A stretch of 64,000 nucleotides of DNA, taken from the NCBI GenBank assembly GCA_018127085.1, contig CM030720.1, positions 248,001-312,000 on the forward strand, written 5' to 3'. Every line of letters starts with the position of its first letter. The first letter of the stretch is position 1. Both the position numbers and the translations under genes were made by a program. The notes below the pieces were generated by a model. That model did not search any database, was not told the origin of the DNA, and was given only the letters and a program-made list of their open reading frames with translations. Source of the stretch: Pneumocystis sp. 'macacae'. Taxonomy: Eukaryota > Ascomycota > Pneumocystomycetes > Pneumocystales > Pneumocystaceae. Below are positions 27,429 to 39,966 of the stretch, one piece after another.

Positions 27429-28010
27429 TAAATTTTTTTGAATTAAAATACTACAATATTTAGCTTATTATTATTTGCTTCTACATTTATAATATATAAA
27501 TCTATATTTACTATTAATATCATAGATTTTTATATATCTTTTCTATTCATAACATTTTTTTATATTCATGACATCTTTTTACGTTTTAATATTTCACTGC
27601 CTTACTTTTCTTATGAAAAATAACAATTAGAATTTATTTTATATTGTTAAATATATATTACCAAGTATTATTTCTTTTATCAAATGATTATTTTTATATA
27701 TAATTTATTTAATCCTTTTTTTATAAATCTAACCTAAACTATATTACAAAATCTCGTTAATCATCAACCCTTATTTCAACAGCAATTTCAAAAAAAAAGA
27801 ATATACTTAAATAATGAAATCCAGAAAACAAAATTTAGAAAAATTATATACAATGTTATGTGATTATTATAAATATTTCCAGTGAAAAATCTTTAAAATA
27901 TCTACTAAACAAAATAGAAAATTCACGAAAAAAGATTAAAGAATATCAAAAAAAATATAGAAAAAAACTTATCAGGATTCTCCTTTTGGCTTAAATATTT
28001 GACCCCTAAA
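27429..28010. other. Intergenic with short charged ORF-like stretch
   Basis: About 580 bp, AT-rich. Around 27890-27995 one frame reads KSLKYLLNKIENSRKKIKEY in a charged helix-like run before a stop. It may be an unrecognised 5' exon of the next gene or chance. No other signal. Confidence 0.4.
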
Positions 28011-29063
28011 ATGTCGAATCATCCTGTACATCAAAAAGAATTCAACTGCAACTGTGAGAATAACTCATACCATATTTCTCTTGAAAAACGCAACAATGAC
28101 CTTTCCTTTAATAAAGAATTCACACTTCGAGATATTTTAGAACGATGGGCTGGCTCAGAAGAAACTTTGCGTACTATAATGATTGCTAAAACAGAAGAAG
28201 ACAGATTAAAACAGGAAATGGTGCGTCTTGATATCAAAAAAATAGAAAACGAGATTTTGATTAACGCGCTTCGAGGAGGAGTTCAGCCTAATGCAATTCC
28301 TACTATTTTTTCTGGCCAATTAAATAACTCTACACTGGCACTTTCTCAAAGTTATTCTCTCTCTTCAACATCTTCAGTGCAATATCAATCACATAATTCA
28401 GGGTCTTCTGAAATAGCTATTTCGTCACTTTGTCATTCATCTCAAGAACCCAGATCTTTATCAAATCAGTGCACATCACAACCGTACCATCAAACAAATG
28501 TATCGAATGCATTAGATTCTTTCCCAACAAATTCACCTTGCCAAAAGAGCGGAAGATCTCCATTTATGCTTTCAAGAAATGTAACAGAACCCACACTAAA
28601 TCAAAATCACACATTAAATTCAAATGGATCATCTTTACCTTCCCTTTTCTTTCATTATTGGATACCTCCAGGGGAATCAGTAAATTCTGTTGCTACAGTA
28701 AATAATGAAGGATCAGAACCAGTAGTATCTCAATCAAATATTTTAAATTCACATGAAAAAGAATCATCTTCATTTTCACCATCTAAAAAGAAGAGAATTT
28801 CACAACCACAACAGCTTTTGCTTCCACCTTTTGGAAATTCTATATTACCATCTCTTTCTAAACGCTCACCTCGACATCATTTACGTCATCGTAGCGAAAC
28901 ATCTGTTTTACAGTCAAAATTTCTTGATATTCCACAAAATAAACAAGGAAACTTTCCTACTGCAAATGAGAACAACTTTTCGGATCCTAAAATACTGACT
29001 AATAAGCCTTCTCAGATTGATAAAGAAAAAAAACACAAAGATGACAAAATCTTTGGTATATAA
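28011..29063 (+). CDS. Unrecognised Ser/Gln-rich protein with N-terminal helical domain
   Basis: I do not recognise this gene. The first ATG (MSNHPVHQKEFN) gives 350 residues in one exon. Residues about 35-90 form the only likely folded part: FTLRDILERWAGSEETLRTI, then a charged helix EEDRLKQEMVRLDIKKIENE and NALRGGVQPNAIPTIFSGQ. The pattern of a helix pair ending in RGGVxPxxIPxIF looks conserved rather than random, and resembles N-terminal regions of fungal regulatory proteins, but I cannot name one. The rest is Ser, Asn, Gln and Pro-rich with a basic patch SKKKRISQPQQ and HHLRHRSE. A nuclear regulatory role is inference only. Confidence 0.6.
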   Translation: MSNHPVHQKEFNCNCENNSYHISLEKRNNDLSFNKEFTLRDILERWAGSEETLRTIMIAKTEEDRLKQEMVRLDIKKIENEILINALRGGVQPNAIPTIFSGQLNNSTLALSQSYSLSSTSSVQYQSHNSGSSEIAISSLCHSSQEPRSLSNQCTSQPYHQTNVSNALDSFPTNSPCQKSGRSPFMLSRNVTEPTLNQNHTLNSNGSSLPSLFFHYWIPPGESVNSVATVNNEGSEPVVSQSNILNSHEKESSSFSPSKKKRISQPQQLLLPPFGNSILPSLSKRSPRHHLRHRSETSVLQSKFLDIPQNKQGNFPTANENNFSDPKILTNKPSQIDKEKKHKDDKIFGI

Positions 29064-29471
29064 TCTATCAAGATTATATAATAAAGAATTTTATATCCTA
29101 ACACCGATTCTAGCTTAATACTGTTTTTCTAAATATACCATTTGCATTGAACTAATGTTTTTACTTGCATATTAATTATATATCTGTTTTCAAAATTGCC
29201 ATACTCTTTTTCAAATAAAATAAATATATTTAAAACACAAATATTTTCAAAAAATATTTCCTGAATTTTTAACTTTATTTTTATATTTTTTTTCTTTTAA
29301 ATTTCTTTAAGATTTTTGTAGAATTTGTCGAACATTAGTCAAGTTTAAAAAAAATCAAAATAGGGTATTAAAATATCCAAAAACAACCTATTTTATCAAA
29401 AACGTAAGAATTCAGTAATAATATAGAAATATTCTAATATTTCTGTTTTCAAACAAAATTAATGCATAAAA
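29064..29471. other. Intergenic, AT-rich
   Basis: About 400 bp before the PDK1 gene. T-runs and A-runs only; nothing recognisable. Confidence 0.5.
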
Positions 29472-31647
29472 ATGTCTTTAAATAACGCAATGTTGACAGC
29501 TTCTGAAACATTTCATGCTAAAGAAACAATAAATATAGAACCTAAACATTCTTATAAACATGAGGGAGATCCTGAAGTATTTAAAGACCAGTTGTTTCGA
29601 GCACCTCAAAACACACCTGATACATCTTTTTCTATCACTAAGAATAATAGTATTGTCTCGGATATAATAACGCGAAACAATACGAAGACAGAAATAGATA
29701 GTTCAAAGAAGTCAAGCGAATCCCTTTATAATCACTATTCACATATTTTACAATCTAAACAATTAGAAACTAAACACGATGATAGTATGAATTTTTTACA
29801 AAATAATATATTTTTAGAACATTCAAAAAAATATAATGCATATAAATCAAACGCAGAATATTGGATTGAAAAAGGGTCTGCAAAGAAAGTAATCGAAGTT
29901 AATGAAGAAAATGGAATTGTATCAAAAGTTATAAAAAAAAATATAAAAGATTTCATACTTGGACGTACACTCGGAGAAGGTTCTTATTCAACAGTATGTT
30001 GACGTACAAATTTATTTTTATATTTCATTTAACAAATTTTAAAGGTTATTGCAGCAAAGGATAAACAAACATCAAAAGAATATGCAATTAAAATCCTCGA
30101 TAAAAGACACATTATTAAAGAAAAAAAAGTTAAATACGTTTATATAGAAAAAGATACATTAAACAAGCTCGGAAACCACCCAGGAATTGTCCAATTATAT
30201 TATACATTCCAAGACGAAAGGAATTTATATTTTGTTTTAAGCCTTGCCTCAAATGGAGAACTTCTTAATTTTGTTAAACATGTAAAGCACAAAATATTTA
30301 GAACGTATTTCTTATTTTCATTAGCTTGGCTCATTAGATGAAGAATGTACTCGATATTATGGTGCTCAAATTTTAGACGCTTTACATTATATACATAATT
30401 GTGATATTATTCATCGTGACCTTAAACCTGAAAAGTATCTTTATTTAGTCTATAATATTCCTGCTAATCGCTGTATAAAGTGTATTACTTGACGATAAAA
30501 TGAAAATCAAAATTACAGATTTTGGTACAGCAAAAATACTAGAGTCTCCTACAAAAATCATTAATGAAATTTCTAAAACAGAAAATGAAAACAATATCAG
30601 AGAAAATGAGAATAAGCTTTCTAGAGCAAATTCATTTGTTGGAACAGCTGAATATGTATCTCCAGAACTATTAATAGATAAAGTAGCATATAAAAGGTAA
30701 CTTATCTATTTATAAATACATTACCAATATTTTAATAATTAAGTTCTGATATATGGGCATACGGATGTATAATATATCAACTTTTCGTAGGGAGACCACC
30801 TTTTAAAGCATCAAATGAATATCAAACATTTCAAAAAATTATTAATCTTAAATATCAATTTCCTTCGAATTTCCCACCAAATGCTAAAGATCTTTGTGAA
30901 AAGATATTAATTCTCAACCCTCAAAAGAGATTGACCATAGAAGAACTTAAATCTCATAAATTTTTTGATGGAATGCCATGGGGAAAAACTTTATGGAAAA
31001 CAAATCCTCCTAAACTAAAACCATATAAAATTTCTACTATCACTGAAACTCCAAATAAACCTTCGAATATTATAAAATTGAATTCAAGTTCTCCCTTAAC
31101 TTTATCTAATACAACTAAACTAAAAAAAAATAAGCAACGTTCATCTCATTTTTCACAAACTGTATATGAACAAAATGTAGATGATACAACATTGTCTGAG
31201 CTAGATAAGCTCTGGTCATCAGTTCTTGATTTGCCTAATGAGCGTCTTTTGCGTCTTGGTCCAGTTTTAATGTCAATGGGAAAGGGAGTGGGTGAAGATG
31301 GTATTTTATCAGGAAAATCCCCCAGCAAACTTTCTAGACTCTTACAAAGGAAAAAAACACGGAATCTTCTTATAACAAGTAAAGGAAGGGCTTTATTTGT
31401 GACTGAAGAAAGCAATGGAGAGAAAAAAATCAAAAGCGAGATTCCTTTAGGAAAATCGAATATAAAAATAAGATTAGAAGGAAAAAGTGGAAGATTGTGG
31501 GTAATAGAAACAGTAAGATTCTTCACTTTCTCCACTATCTAATATTTTTAGCCAAATAAAATATATAATTTCGACGATCTTCACAAACGTGCTATAGAAT
31601 GGGTAGAACTTATAAAGAAAGTTAACAAAGAACGCTGCAATCATTGA
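29472..31647 (+). CDS. KSG1: PDK1-type AGC-activating kinase (Ksg1/Pkh)
   Basis: Phosphoinositide-dependent kinase that phosphorylates the activation loop of AGC kinases. After a polar N-terminal part the catalytic domain starts FILGRTLGEGSYSTV (Gly loop), then YAIKILDKRHIIKEKKVKYV (VAIK Lys), EKDTLNKLGNHPGIVQLYYT, IIHRDLKPE joined by an intron to NVLLDDKMKIKITDFGTAK, SFVGTAEYVSPELLI (APE region) and SDIWAYGCIIYQLFVGRPPF. An insert before the activation site (ISKTENENNIRENENK) is longer than in mammals. A C-terminal part with LLITSKGRALFV and a last exon ending in EWVELIKKVNKERCNH matches the PDK1 PH-like domain. About five introns, each 40-60 nt. Confidence 0.93.
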
Positions 31648-31911
31648 TCTCTACATAAGATAAAAAAGAAATAAGCGTCACTAATGATAAAACTGTACAT
31701 TATGGAGAATAATAATCAATGTTATTATCAATCTAATCAATAAATCAATACCATTATCAATGAAAACAATATTTAATTATGTTAAATGACTCACACAAAA
31801 TACATGCATTATACGCGTTTTTGGAGATGTATTCCTATGGAAATTAACACTTTCTATATAAAACATTAATATATTTTGTAATAATAATATATATTCCAAA
31901 ACACTTATTAG

Positions 31912-32457
31912 TTAATATTCTTTTCCCCAGAGTCTTCTTCTCTTCATTCGATTCATCATTACTTCTTTCTTACGGTCATTCCATCGTTCTTTAATTTCTT
32001 GATGCTTTCGTTTGATCTCATCTACTTTTTCTTTACTTAATGGTGCAACCATTCCAACAAAAAACCGAGATGCATTAAATTTTTTCGCTATATTAGAACG
32101 ACTCATCCCATTTTCCCTTAACATCCTTATTTTGTTTATATCTTCATCAGTTAAATGGTACTTTTTCTGTTTAATCGGAGATAATGATGGCGGTAACATT
32201 CCTTGAAAAACAGGTTTTTTACTCAACTTTTTAACAGTGTCTGGAAGTAAAGAATAGGGCGTTATTTTATAATCAGGAGGAGATGCAGGAGGATTATAAA
32301 AAAGTGATGAATTTAACTCTGTTTGTAACAATATTCCCTCTGGAATTGACTTTGACTTTAATATACGATGTCGAGGATGCTTTGTAGAATGAGGACCAGA
32401 TGATGCCCATCTCATACTCTTTAAAAAAGGATATTTGAAACAGTTTCTAAGCATCAT
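31912..32457 (-). CDS. MRPL20: Mitochondrial large ribosomal subunit protein mL58 (Mrpl20)
   Basis: Fungal-specific mitoribosomal protein. A single 181-residue exon, one of few unspliced genes here. The N terminus MMLRNCFKYPFLKSMRWASS is basic and Ser-rich, fitting a presequence. PASPPDYKITPYSLLPDTV and KKYHLTDEDINKIRMLRENG followed by SRSNIAKKFNASRFFVGMVAP are the family's core. A basic helix KRKHQEIKERWNDRKKEVMM ends the protein. The gene is convergent with PDK1 and lies in tandem with the next TBC gene. Confidence 0.92.
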   Translation of the reverse strand: MMLRNCFKYPFLKSMRWASSGPHSTKHPRHRILKSKSIPEGILLQTELNSSLFYNPPASPPDYKITPYSLLPDTVKKLSKKPVFQGMLPPSLSPIKQKKYHLTDEDINKIRMLRENGMSRSNIAKKFNASRFFVGMVAPLSKEKVDEIKRKHQEIKERWNDRKKEVMMNRMKRRRLWGKEY

Positions 32458-32664
32458 AACTATTATCTATTATAAAAATCCAATGACCAATCAATAAATA
32501 TTTTGCACATTTTTAAATCTTTCAAATCTTTACGAATCAAAAACCATGAAACTTCCAAGAAAAAAAAATCATCAAAAAAAAGGAAATCAAAATGAATTAC
32601 ATAATGTCTTATTCATATTCACCATTATTATTACAAAGAATGAATATAAATTAAAAAAATAAAT

Positions 32665-34229
32665 TCAATACTTTTTTATTGATTTCCACCCAGATTCGAT
32701 TAACTTCATAAGCGCATCGTTATCTATTACATGTATCCTAGAAGTTAAAAGTTTCATAGCTGTTTCAAAATCAGCTTTCATAAGCATATCTACAAAATTG
32801 AATATAAATCAACACTAACAGTAAAAAAAACCTTTCATTCCAAAAATTATAGCCATAGAGGTTAAATGAAGTATTTCAAATTTATCTTTTTTGTCACTCT
32901 GATACCACAAAAAGACATCCCATATTCGTAACTGAGTGCAAAAAGACAAAGAATGGCTAAAAAGTGTCAAATACCATTTTGTAGAAAAAGCAGATACATT
33001 AATCCCAAGAGCAAACTATAATAAGTATATAAAAAAGGATATAAAAACTTACAAGTCTTTTCCCAACTCTTGTTTTTGACAATCTAGCTTCTAATTCATT
33101 AAAACATAAAAAAAGATCATTAAAATCATTAGAAAAAATAGATAGAATTCCTTTTTCTTCCCATAACCTCACCGACATAATAAAAGCAGACTCTTCATCA
33201 TAATAACATAAAAATGTAGCAACCAAGGAAGCCATTCCTTGTACATAACCAGTATCAGGATAAAAAAGAGATAAAGCATGTAAAACCCGAAACAGAAGCC
33301 GTTGTCTTGAATTTTAGTCTAAAGAAAAAAAAAAGAAAACAAAATTTAATACATACCCATCTCGATACTGTCTTTGAAAGAAAACATGACCACTTATAGT
33401 ACGAGGAACATCAAGATTAATTTGAAAATCGTGAATATATGGAAGTTGGAGAAACTCCTAAATCTAGTTAAAAAAAAATACATATATAAAAAAACTACAT
33501 GATATTTCAATCTTAATTCACAATCCGTATACATACTCCCATTCCTCTTTGCGGAACATGATAAAAATGCATACCATGCGACAGATCTCCAAGAATCAGG
33601 TATACCTTTAAAAATTCTTTTAACCAACTGTACAACCATTAATCAATCTTTAAACTAGATTTTACATACTTTCTTTGTTTCAAAAAACAGGTACTCAGTA
33701 TTCCCGTCCATTCGTAAACTTATAGCCATATTCCTCCACTTCTCAATCCTATTTATCTCCTTTTTAGTGATCTCAGATCCCTCTTTATACCAAACAAGAT
33801 TATCTTGATTTAATAATTGATCTAAAGAAAAACTTTGAGGTATTTCAAGAATAATGCGTTTTTTTCTTCTTATAAATTTATTTCGAATCTCTATAGACTT
33901 AAGTTGCGAAATAATTTTACCCTTTTGTTTAGGAAGTTTCTGAGGAAAAGAAAAGAAACCATATCTTATAGATTTATTAGTATTTCCTCACCAGAAACAT
34001 AAAATCATAAATACCTATCAATCTCACCATTAAGCATTTTTTCTTCAAACTTATCTATAACATCAAATTTTTCATAATTTGTTTCCTGATCCACATTTTC
34101 ATAATATGATTTTATCTTCAATGAAAGTGTTATATTATCATGAAAATCTTCATGATTATTCCGGATATAAGAATCCTTATCATTTTCATTACTTTTATGA
34201 GCAGATTTTCTCTCTGCAGACACTAGCAT
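32665..34229 (-). CDS. TBC-domain RabGAP (second in the window)
   Basis: A TBC GAP unrelated in detail to the Gyp5-type protein. Many small exons. The first likely ATG at 34229 gives MLVSAERKSAHKSNENDKDS; the frame remains open a little upstream without ATG. Later come GFFSFPQKLPKQKGKIISQL, an exon with EINRIEKWRNMAISLRMDGN, then TBC blocks VKRIFKGIPDSWRSVAWYAF (Arg finger region), a short exon giving QRLLFRVLHALSLFYPDTGY, then VQGMASLVATFLCYYDEESA (Gln finger in YVQG) and FALGINVSAFSTKWYLTLFS. It ends with LIESGWKSIKKY. The Rab target cannot be read from sequence. Confidence 0.82.
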
Positions 34230-35149
34230 TTGCTCTATATATAAAATATTATCTTCCAAAACTCAATCCCTTAAACCACCATACGATTAAACCTTCTAAA
34301 ATACGAAAACTCACTCTACCTATAATCGAACCTAAACCTTCTACAAATTTTATTTATCGTAACCAAATTCCAAAAATCATATATTAACACAAAGTTAAAA
34401 AATAACACTTCTCGATTACAACTATTATTATTATTGACTCAATTCATTCACAGCTATTAATAACCTACAAATCTACCATTGCATCCAATCTACTGTTTCT
34501 TCAACAATGTTGTCTTTAACTTTCATAAGCTAATCTCTCCATCGTTCAAAAAGTACATATCGACAAACCTGCACTTAATATTTCTACGTTCATTTTTATA
34601 CAAAAAATTCTTATATCTTAATAAAATTAATATGTAATATACATTCATTCTTAAATACACAAAAAAAACCTATATAAATCTAATTTTCATTATCATTTAA
34701 ATTCAAGTTTTTTGAATCTTCTAAAATTTTTCACCACTTATCTACAATTTCTGTTTCAAAAATAATGTTTTTAAGATACTTTATTCCCTTCTATCATCTA
34801 ATATATATCTGGAAATTCACCATTTATTCACTTTGATCATCATAATATTTCATAACTATTTACTAAGAAAAGCTGTTCTTTATATTTTTCTTGTAATCAA
34901 GTGTATGCACTCAAGTATATATCATTTAACACATACATTATGAGTGAAAGTAAAAAATAGTTATATAATTCAATAAAACATCATATATACAACAAAAACA
35001 TAATATAAACAAACAAACAAAAAAAGATATTAAACATATCAAATCCTTAAAAATCCAACTGTTCTTTGGTAAAATACCTTAAATACATATTTAAAATCTT
35101 CCAACTAAAAAAGACATTTATTACTAATTTCAAAGAGAAACAAATAATA
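34230..35149. other. Intergenic with possible decayed coding fragments
   Basis: About 900 bp between a TBC gene and tRNA-Lys. On the minus strand, 34474-34562 reads RYVLFERWRD, a stop, then LMKVKDNIVEETVDWMQW in the same frame, and near 34680-34760 FETEIVDKW, a stop, and KILEDSKNLNLNDNEN. These look protein-like but I cannot splice them into one gene, so they may be relics. Confidence 0.35.
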
Positions 35150-35245
35150 GCCTTCGTGGCACAACTGGTCAGCGCGTGAGACTTTTATGTGGCACTTCCT
35201 CTAAGAGGAATCTCAAGGTTGCGAGTTCGAGCCTCGCCGAAGGCG
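35150..35245 (+). tRNA. tRNA-Lys (UUU) with intron
   Basis: Cloverleaf read by eye. Acceptor GCCTTCG pairs with CGAAGGC, discriminator G. The D arm is GCAC-AACTGGTCA-GCGC with one A-C mismatch at 12-23. Anticodon stem TGAGA pairs with TCTCA around loop CTTTTA...A, giving anticodon TTT. An intron of about 22 nt follows position 37. The variable loop is AGGTT and the T arm GCGAG-TTCGAGC-CTCGC. The overall sequence resembles yeast tRNA-Lys. Confidence 0.85.
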
Positions 35246-35598
35246 AAGCAGAATTTTTTCAATAAACGTTTATAAAATTATCTAATTTAGTACCATAAAT
35301 ACAATTTGTAAATTATGTATACAATAAATTATCTTAGAGAAGATAATTATAGACTGCGTATAGCATATTATTTTATTTAATACTTTTGTGTACTAAAGGT
35401 TTTATATATTTTTTATATTTAAAACGTTTTAAAACGTTTTAAAAATAAACATTAATTATTAATTCATATAACAAAGTATTTGATAAGTTAGATGAGACAC
35501 AAATATAAAAAACAATGATTGTATACGAAAATAAAGAATTACATGAAATATAAAAGAAACTAAATCATAAATATTAATTATTTATTGTAACATCATTT
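35246..35598. other. Intergenic after tRNA-Lys
   Basis: About 350 bp. A T-run follows the tRNA at 35254-35258, suitable as Pol III terminator. Further on, the 10-nt word AAAACGTTTT occurs twice in tandem near 35420-35440. Otherwise AT-rich and empty. Confidence 0.5.
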
Positions 35599-38318
35599 TT
35601 ACGAAACATCATAAATTTGTTCGTATACAAAAAGGTATCCAACGGATCGACGTACCTCATCCCATGTTGCAGGACGAGTTAGTGTATCATTAGCAAAAAC
35701 CCATTGCCGATGAGGATGTTGAGAAGTCTTAGTAGAACTTAAAGAATCAGAGAGATTAGAATTAGTTAAAGTTGCCGATACAGAATCATCCAATGGTTGA
35801 ATTTTATTTGTCAAAATATATGATGCGTAACTAGAACAAATGATTTAGTATTCTTTTTTTTAACTAAAAAATACATACTGCCCATGTGTAAGAGTCCCTA
35901 TGTGAACAATAACACCTGTTAACATATATAACAAGCCAGGACCAGAACGCAAACGAGGTGTTACATAGTCGGTTAGATCAAGAATTTCTGGAAAATCAAC
36001 AAATGTATCAATTTTCTTAAAAGATCGGAGACGACCAGTTGATTGTTGGAAACGCTTAAGATGCAAAATTAAAATTGGTGGCAATGGTAAATCAATAAGA
36101 AAACGCCTAAATGCAGAAGAAAGAACAGATTTTGGTTCAGAGCTATCAGAAGAAGAATATCCATAATCGAGAAAAGACGGTGTATTAGTTGAATAAACAT
36201 CAGGAGACATACAAAAAGAATGTTTGGTTTGATGCTCATGATTAGAAATATGTGAAGCAGAAATATGTAATTCAGATGACTGAGAATAAGGATCAGAAAC
36301 AAAAGAACTAAACGAAAAAGATAATTGAGAAGAATCATTAGACGGAGAAGAATCTATATGAGATTTAGAAGATTTAACATTAGACAATCGAAAATTACGC
36401 CGATGAACTTGAGAAGATTTACCAATACCGTTTTTCATAGTGAGACGAAGACGTTTTGCACATTCCTCACATGCGTAACCGTTTTCATTTTCCAAAATTT
36501 CAACACTGGTAAACTGCCTCAAACTATCTTCCAGATTCCAGGAGTCCTTTTTTTCTTCATCAATATTATTTCTCTCAAAAAGTAAAAGATCAATGTATTC
36601 AGATCTAGCCTTAGTTGTAATCCCAGACATCACAAACGCATTTTTACACGAATTCAATCTATCCTTTTGAAAGGAATCAACAGACAATTCTTTAAAATGA
36701 AGACATGTTTTCGACATATTTTCCGAACTCGTTATTGGTGTTGATTCTTCATCAAATACACCTATTACATGAAATTAATAATTCCTATAAAGAAAAGAAA
36801 ATCGAAATACTTTTGAAACAATTATTTAAATGAGAACAAGATGTTTTAGAACAACCAAACGATAAATTACCAGATGAAACTTTTTTTTTTCGAGTTTTTT
36901 TAGAACGAATACATTTACCATTTACTTTTGTATTAGATGCCTATAATAATTAAAAAATCAAATAAAATATTTTACAATATTAGTAACATTGCGAGTTTTT
37001 ATTGATAATGATATATCTTGAAATTTTTCATAGGATGTAGAAACCTTTAAATAATATAAGTAAAGATATTTAAAATACCAACAATACCGATTTGCATGTA
37101 CTGCAAACAACAATACTTGCTAGTCTTCCTCCAAAAAGCTCATCAATAAATGTAATACTTTTATTTTGTATATCATTATTATTCCCATTGAAATTTTCAG
37201 TTTCTATATCAGTAATGAGCGATATATCGTTCTCTTCAAATGCTTTTTGTTTAGATTTGGATAATTTTTCAAGCGTATCTTTACTAGAAGTATTAGAAGT
37301 TTCTTCCATATTTAAAGAATCAAGGAAGTAACGCAATAACTCATGAGCATCCTGCTGTTTAGAAGGCGTAAACTGTTTGTGCTTCTTTTGTATTTGATTA
37401 AAAAGTTTTTGCGGTTTAAATATTGTATTTTCAGATGTACAAGAATATACAGTATTAAGGTATTCAACAAACGCAGTAATAAGTGATCCAGTACCCTTTA
37501 TTTGTGTACAAAAACGATTAAAAAGTGGTGTAGAAGAAACAACATCATGAAGTGGGCGACTTGCTGCTAAAACTTGCATTACCTTAAAATATTTATTAAA
37601 TATACGCAACACTTTATATTAGACTATACATACCGAATTAAAGTAACATGTATTTCCCAGATTTTGAAGACCAGGGACTAAAGACTTATAATCCAAAAAA
37701 CAATAACTATTTTTTATACATTTTTTTTCATTTTTCACTTTTTGATAAGTAGAAAATCTTCGTTGAACAAATTTTTGTACTTCCTTCATCTCTAAACTCA
37801 TATTTTTTTGAGAAGACAATATATTCTTACAAGAAAGACACCCTAAACATATTAATCGGTCTTAAAATATTTTTTCTTTACAAATAACTGCATTTTCAAC
37901 ACTAATAAAAAGACAATGCATAGACTCTTGAAGACTATGTTCAAGCGCATGATTCGTATCAAAATTAATGCAAAAACCACCGCCACAGTGTAAACAAAAA
38001 CAAATACTATTAACATTCTTTTTAAACCGATCTTTACAACATATCTAAACATCTATAAACTCAAATTAAATATAAAAGTAAAAAGAAATACAGAACATGT
38101 TTTAATTTTTTTTCCAGAAGATAAAACTCTGGATATTTTATCAAAATTAATCGAAACTTCTTGATGAATACAGATGTTTGCTGGTTTTTGATGTAAAGTA
38201 TCCTGATACAGAATAGTAGTCAAATCGCATTTTGAATGAAACCGTGCTAAAAATACAGTCAATAATGTTCTCGAACAATAATATATCAAATACTGTTATA
38301 TTTATCACTTTTTCCCAT
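35599..38318 (-). CDS. Ubiquitin-specific protease of the USP16/45 type with ZnF-UBP
   Basis: Cysteine deubiquitinase. The likely start at 38318 (MGKSDKYN) joins RFHSKCDLTTILYQ and a zinc-finger UBP region CFCLHCGGGFCINFDTNHAL followed by EHSLQESMHCLF. The catalytic cysteine is in LVPGLQNLGNTCYFNSV. Next are QVLAASRPLHDVVSSTPLFN, KQQDAHELLRYFLDSL and FGGRLASIVVCSTCKSV. A low-complexity Ser-rich insert (about 36150-36400) splits the fold. A C-x2-C pair in YACEECAKRLRLT is present. PPILILHLKRFQQSTGRLRS leads to the catalytic histidine in HIGTLTHGQY, and the last exon ends with GYLFVYEQIYDVS. USP16-like proteases act on histone H2A or ribosome-linked ubiquitin; the substrate here is unknown. Confidence 0.88.
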
Positions 38319-38669
38319 AGAAAAGTTTTTTTTTTCAATTAAACAACTTTTAAAATAACGATGATTAACATCCAAAAATTTGATGAGTAAGAAGGGTAAA
38401 ATAAAAAGCTCATTTAAGAAGTGTTTTAAAAATTTTAAGCAAAAAAACACTACTTTCAAGTGCCTTATGGGGATATTTACAAGAGATTTCTTTTTTTTCG
38501 TAGAAAAAGCGACATTTTTTTAAGATTTTCTACAAAGACAAAAAGTAAATTTCCAATTTTTTAATATTTAAAACACGATATATATACAAAATTAGAAAAT
38601 ACACTAAACATACAATTGTTTTCCCGCAAAATTATTGACTTAATCTTTTTATTTTTTTAAATATAAATC
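38319..38669. other. Divergent promoter region
   Basis: About 350 bp between the divergent protease and TAF4 genes. T-tracts but no nameable element. Confidence 0.5.
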
Positions 38670-39966
38670 ATGGATCTAAAACGCAGTTCAAATGAGTACT
38701 TAAATCTTTTTAATTTTATATTTTATTCAGATAGCAGAGGTTCGACGTCTTCTGCAAAGAAGCACAAACCATATAACAGTGTTTCTATTCGTGATTACTA
38801 TGAACAACCAACATATTCATCATCAGTTCCTAAAACTACTTCATATCTCTATAGCGGATCTACTAAAGGACCAGGTATGGTTAAAACACATAATATACAT
38901 TGAAAATAAATTATATTTATAATTTAAAGCGAACACATCTCCCAATACAGGAAAATCCGGGTAATTCATCAAAAATATTACTTGTTTTTTTTAAACAAAT
39001 GTTTAGTGAAGATCGACAAGATACTGAAAAACTCCAAGATGCATTAGTATCTGCAGGAGTTGATATAAAGGTAATAACTTTTCTACTAATTGCATTTAAG
39101 TTTTGATATTTATTTAGGAAGAAGAGCACAATATGAGTCGATCTTATGACTATGGATTTGGGTCAAATACATTGCCTCTTGAAGAAGATCGAACGAAAAT
39201 TACAGATTTTTTGAACCCTATTCCACTAAATGATCTTATTTATAGGATAGGTAAACTTTTTTTTTTTTTTAATTTAATTTAAAAAATAGCAATTTCCAAT
39301 TCTCTTAAAACAATAGATCCTGATGTAGCTCCTCTTATTGCTCTTTCATTACGCAATAGAATGGCAGGTCTTTTATCAGATATGATCATTCTGTCTAAAC
39401 ACCGTACTACATTACCTCCTATCAATAAAAAAATAATAGACAATGTTGAAAAAATTTTAGAAGAAATTAATATCAAGGAAAAAGATATGGAAGAGAAGCG
39501 AAGAGCTCAACTATTATCAAAAAGACTAGAAGAAAAAAGTAGAATAGATAAATACGGATCGCTATCGGGGAATCCAGATGATATGGACAAAAAAAAGAAA
39601 AAAAAAGAAACAGGAATAAATTCAACATCCAAAAATCTTTCAGAAGATACTCAGAAGCGAAACACAGATACTACTGCAGCAATAATGATGGGATCAGGGC
39701 CTAATGGCCCAGGTGGAAAAAAATATTCATGGATGACCTCAATACCATCTTTATCATTAGGATATGCCACAAAGGCACATCGAATTACAGAAAATAATTC
39801 ACAAATAAGTCCTAAAACTATTTCTATACAACCTACTCAAGAAGTAGGAATAATTACAATAAGAGATGCACTTAATGTTTTGGAAATGGATAAAGAAGGT
39901 GCAGGAGAAATCTTTGGGAGAGGTGCACGTGCATTATCTCGAGGATATATACGCTTGAAAGACTAA
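38670..39966 (+). CDS. TAF4: TFIID subunit TAF4
   Basis: Histone-fold subunit of TFIID that pairs with TAF12. The start at 38670 (MDLKRS) and an early intron lead to SSAKKHKPYNSVSIRDYYEQ. Middle exons have DRQDTEKLQDALVSAGVDIK and EEEHNMSRSYDYGFG. The histone-fold region is ISNSLKTIDPDVAPLIALSL with RNRMAGLLSDMIILSKHRT. The C-terminal conserved part is a charged helix (EEKRRAQLLSKRLEEKSRID), a low-complexity linker, KKYSWMTS and the end block ITIRDALNVLEMDKEGAGEI, RALSRGYIRLKD, as in fungal Taf4. About 380 residues, five exons. Confidence 0.85.

Noticed and set aside
34245..34387. Plus-strand frame KPSKIRKLTLPIIEPKPSTN
   Set aside because: It has no ATG, overlaps the 5' side of the TBC gene on the other strand, and shows no recognisable family.
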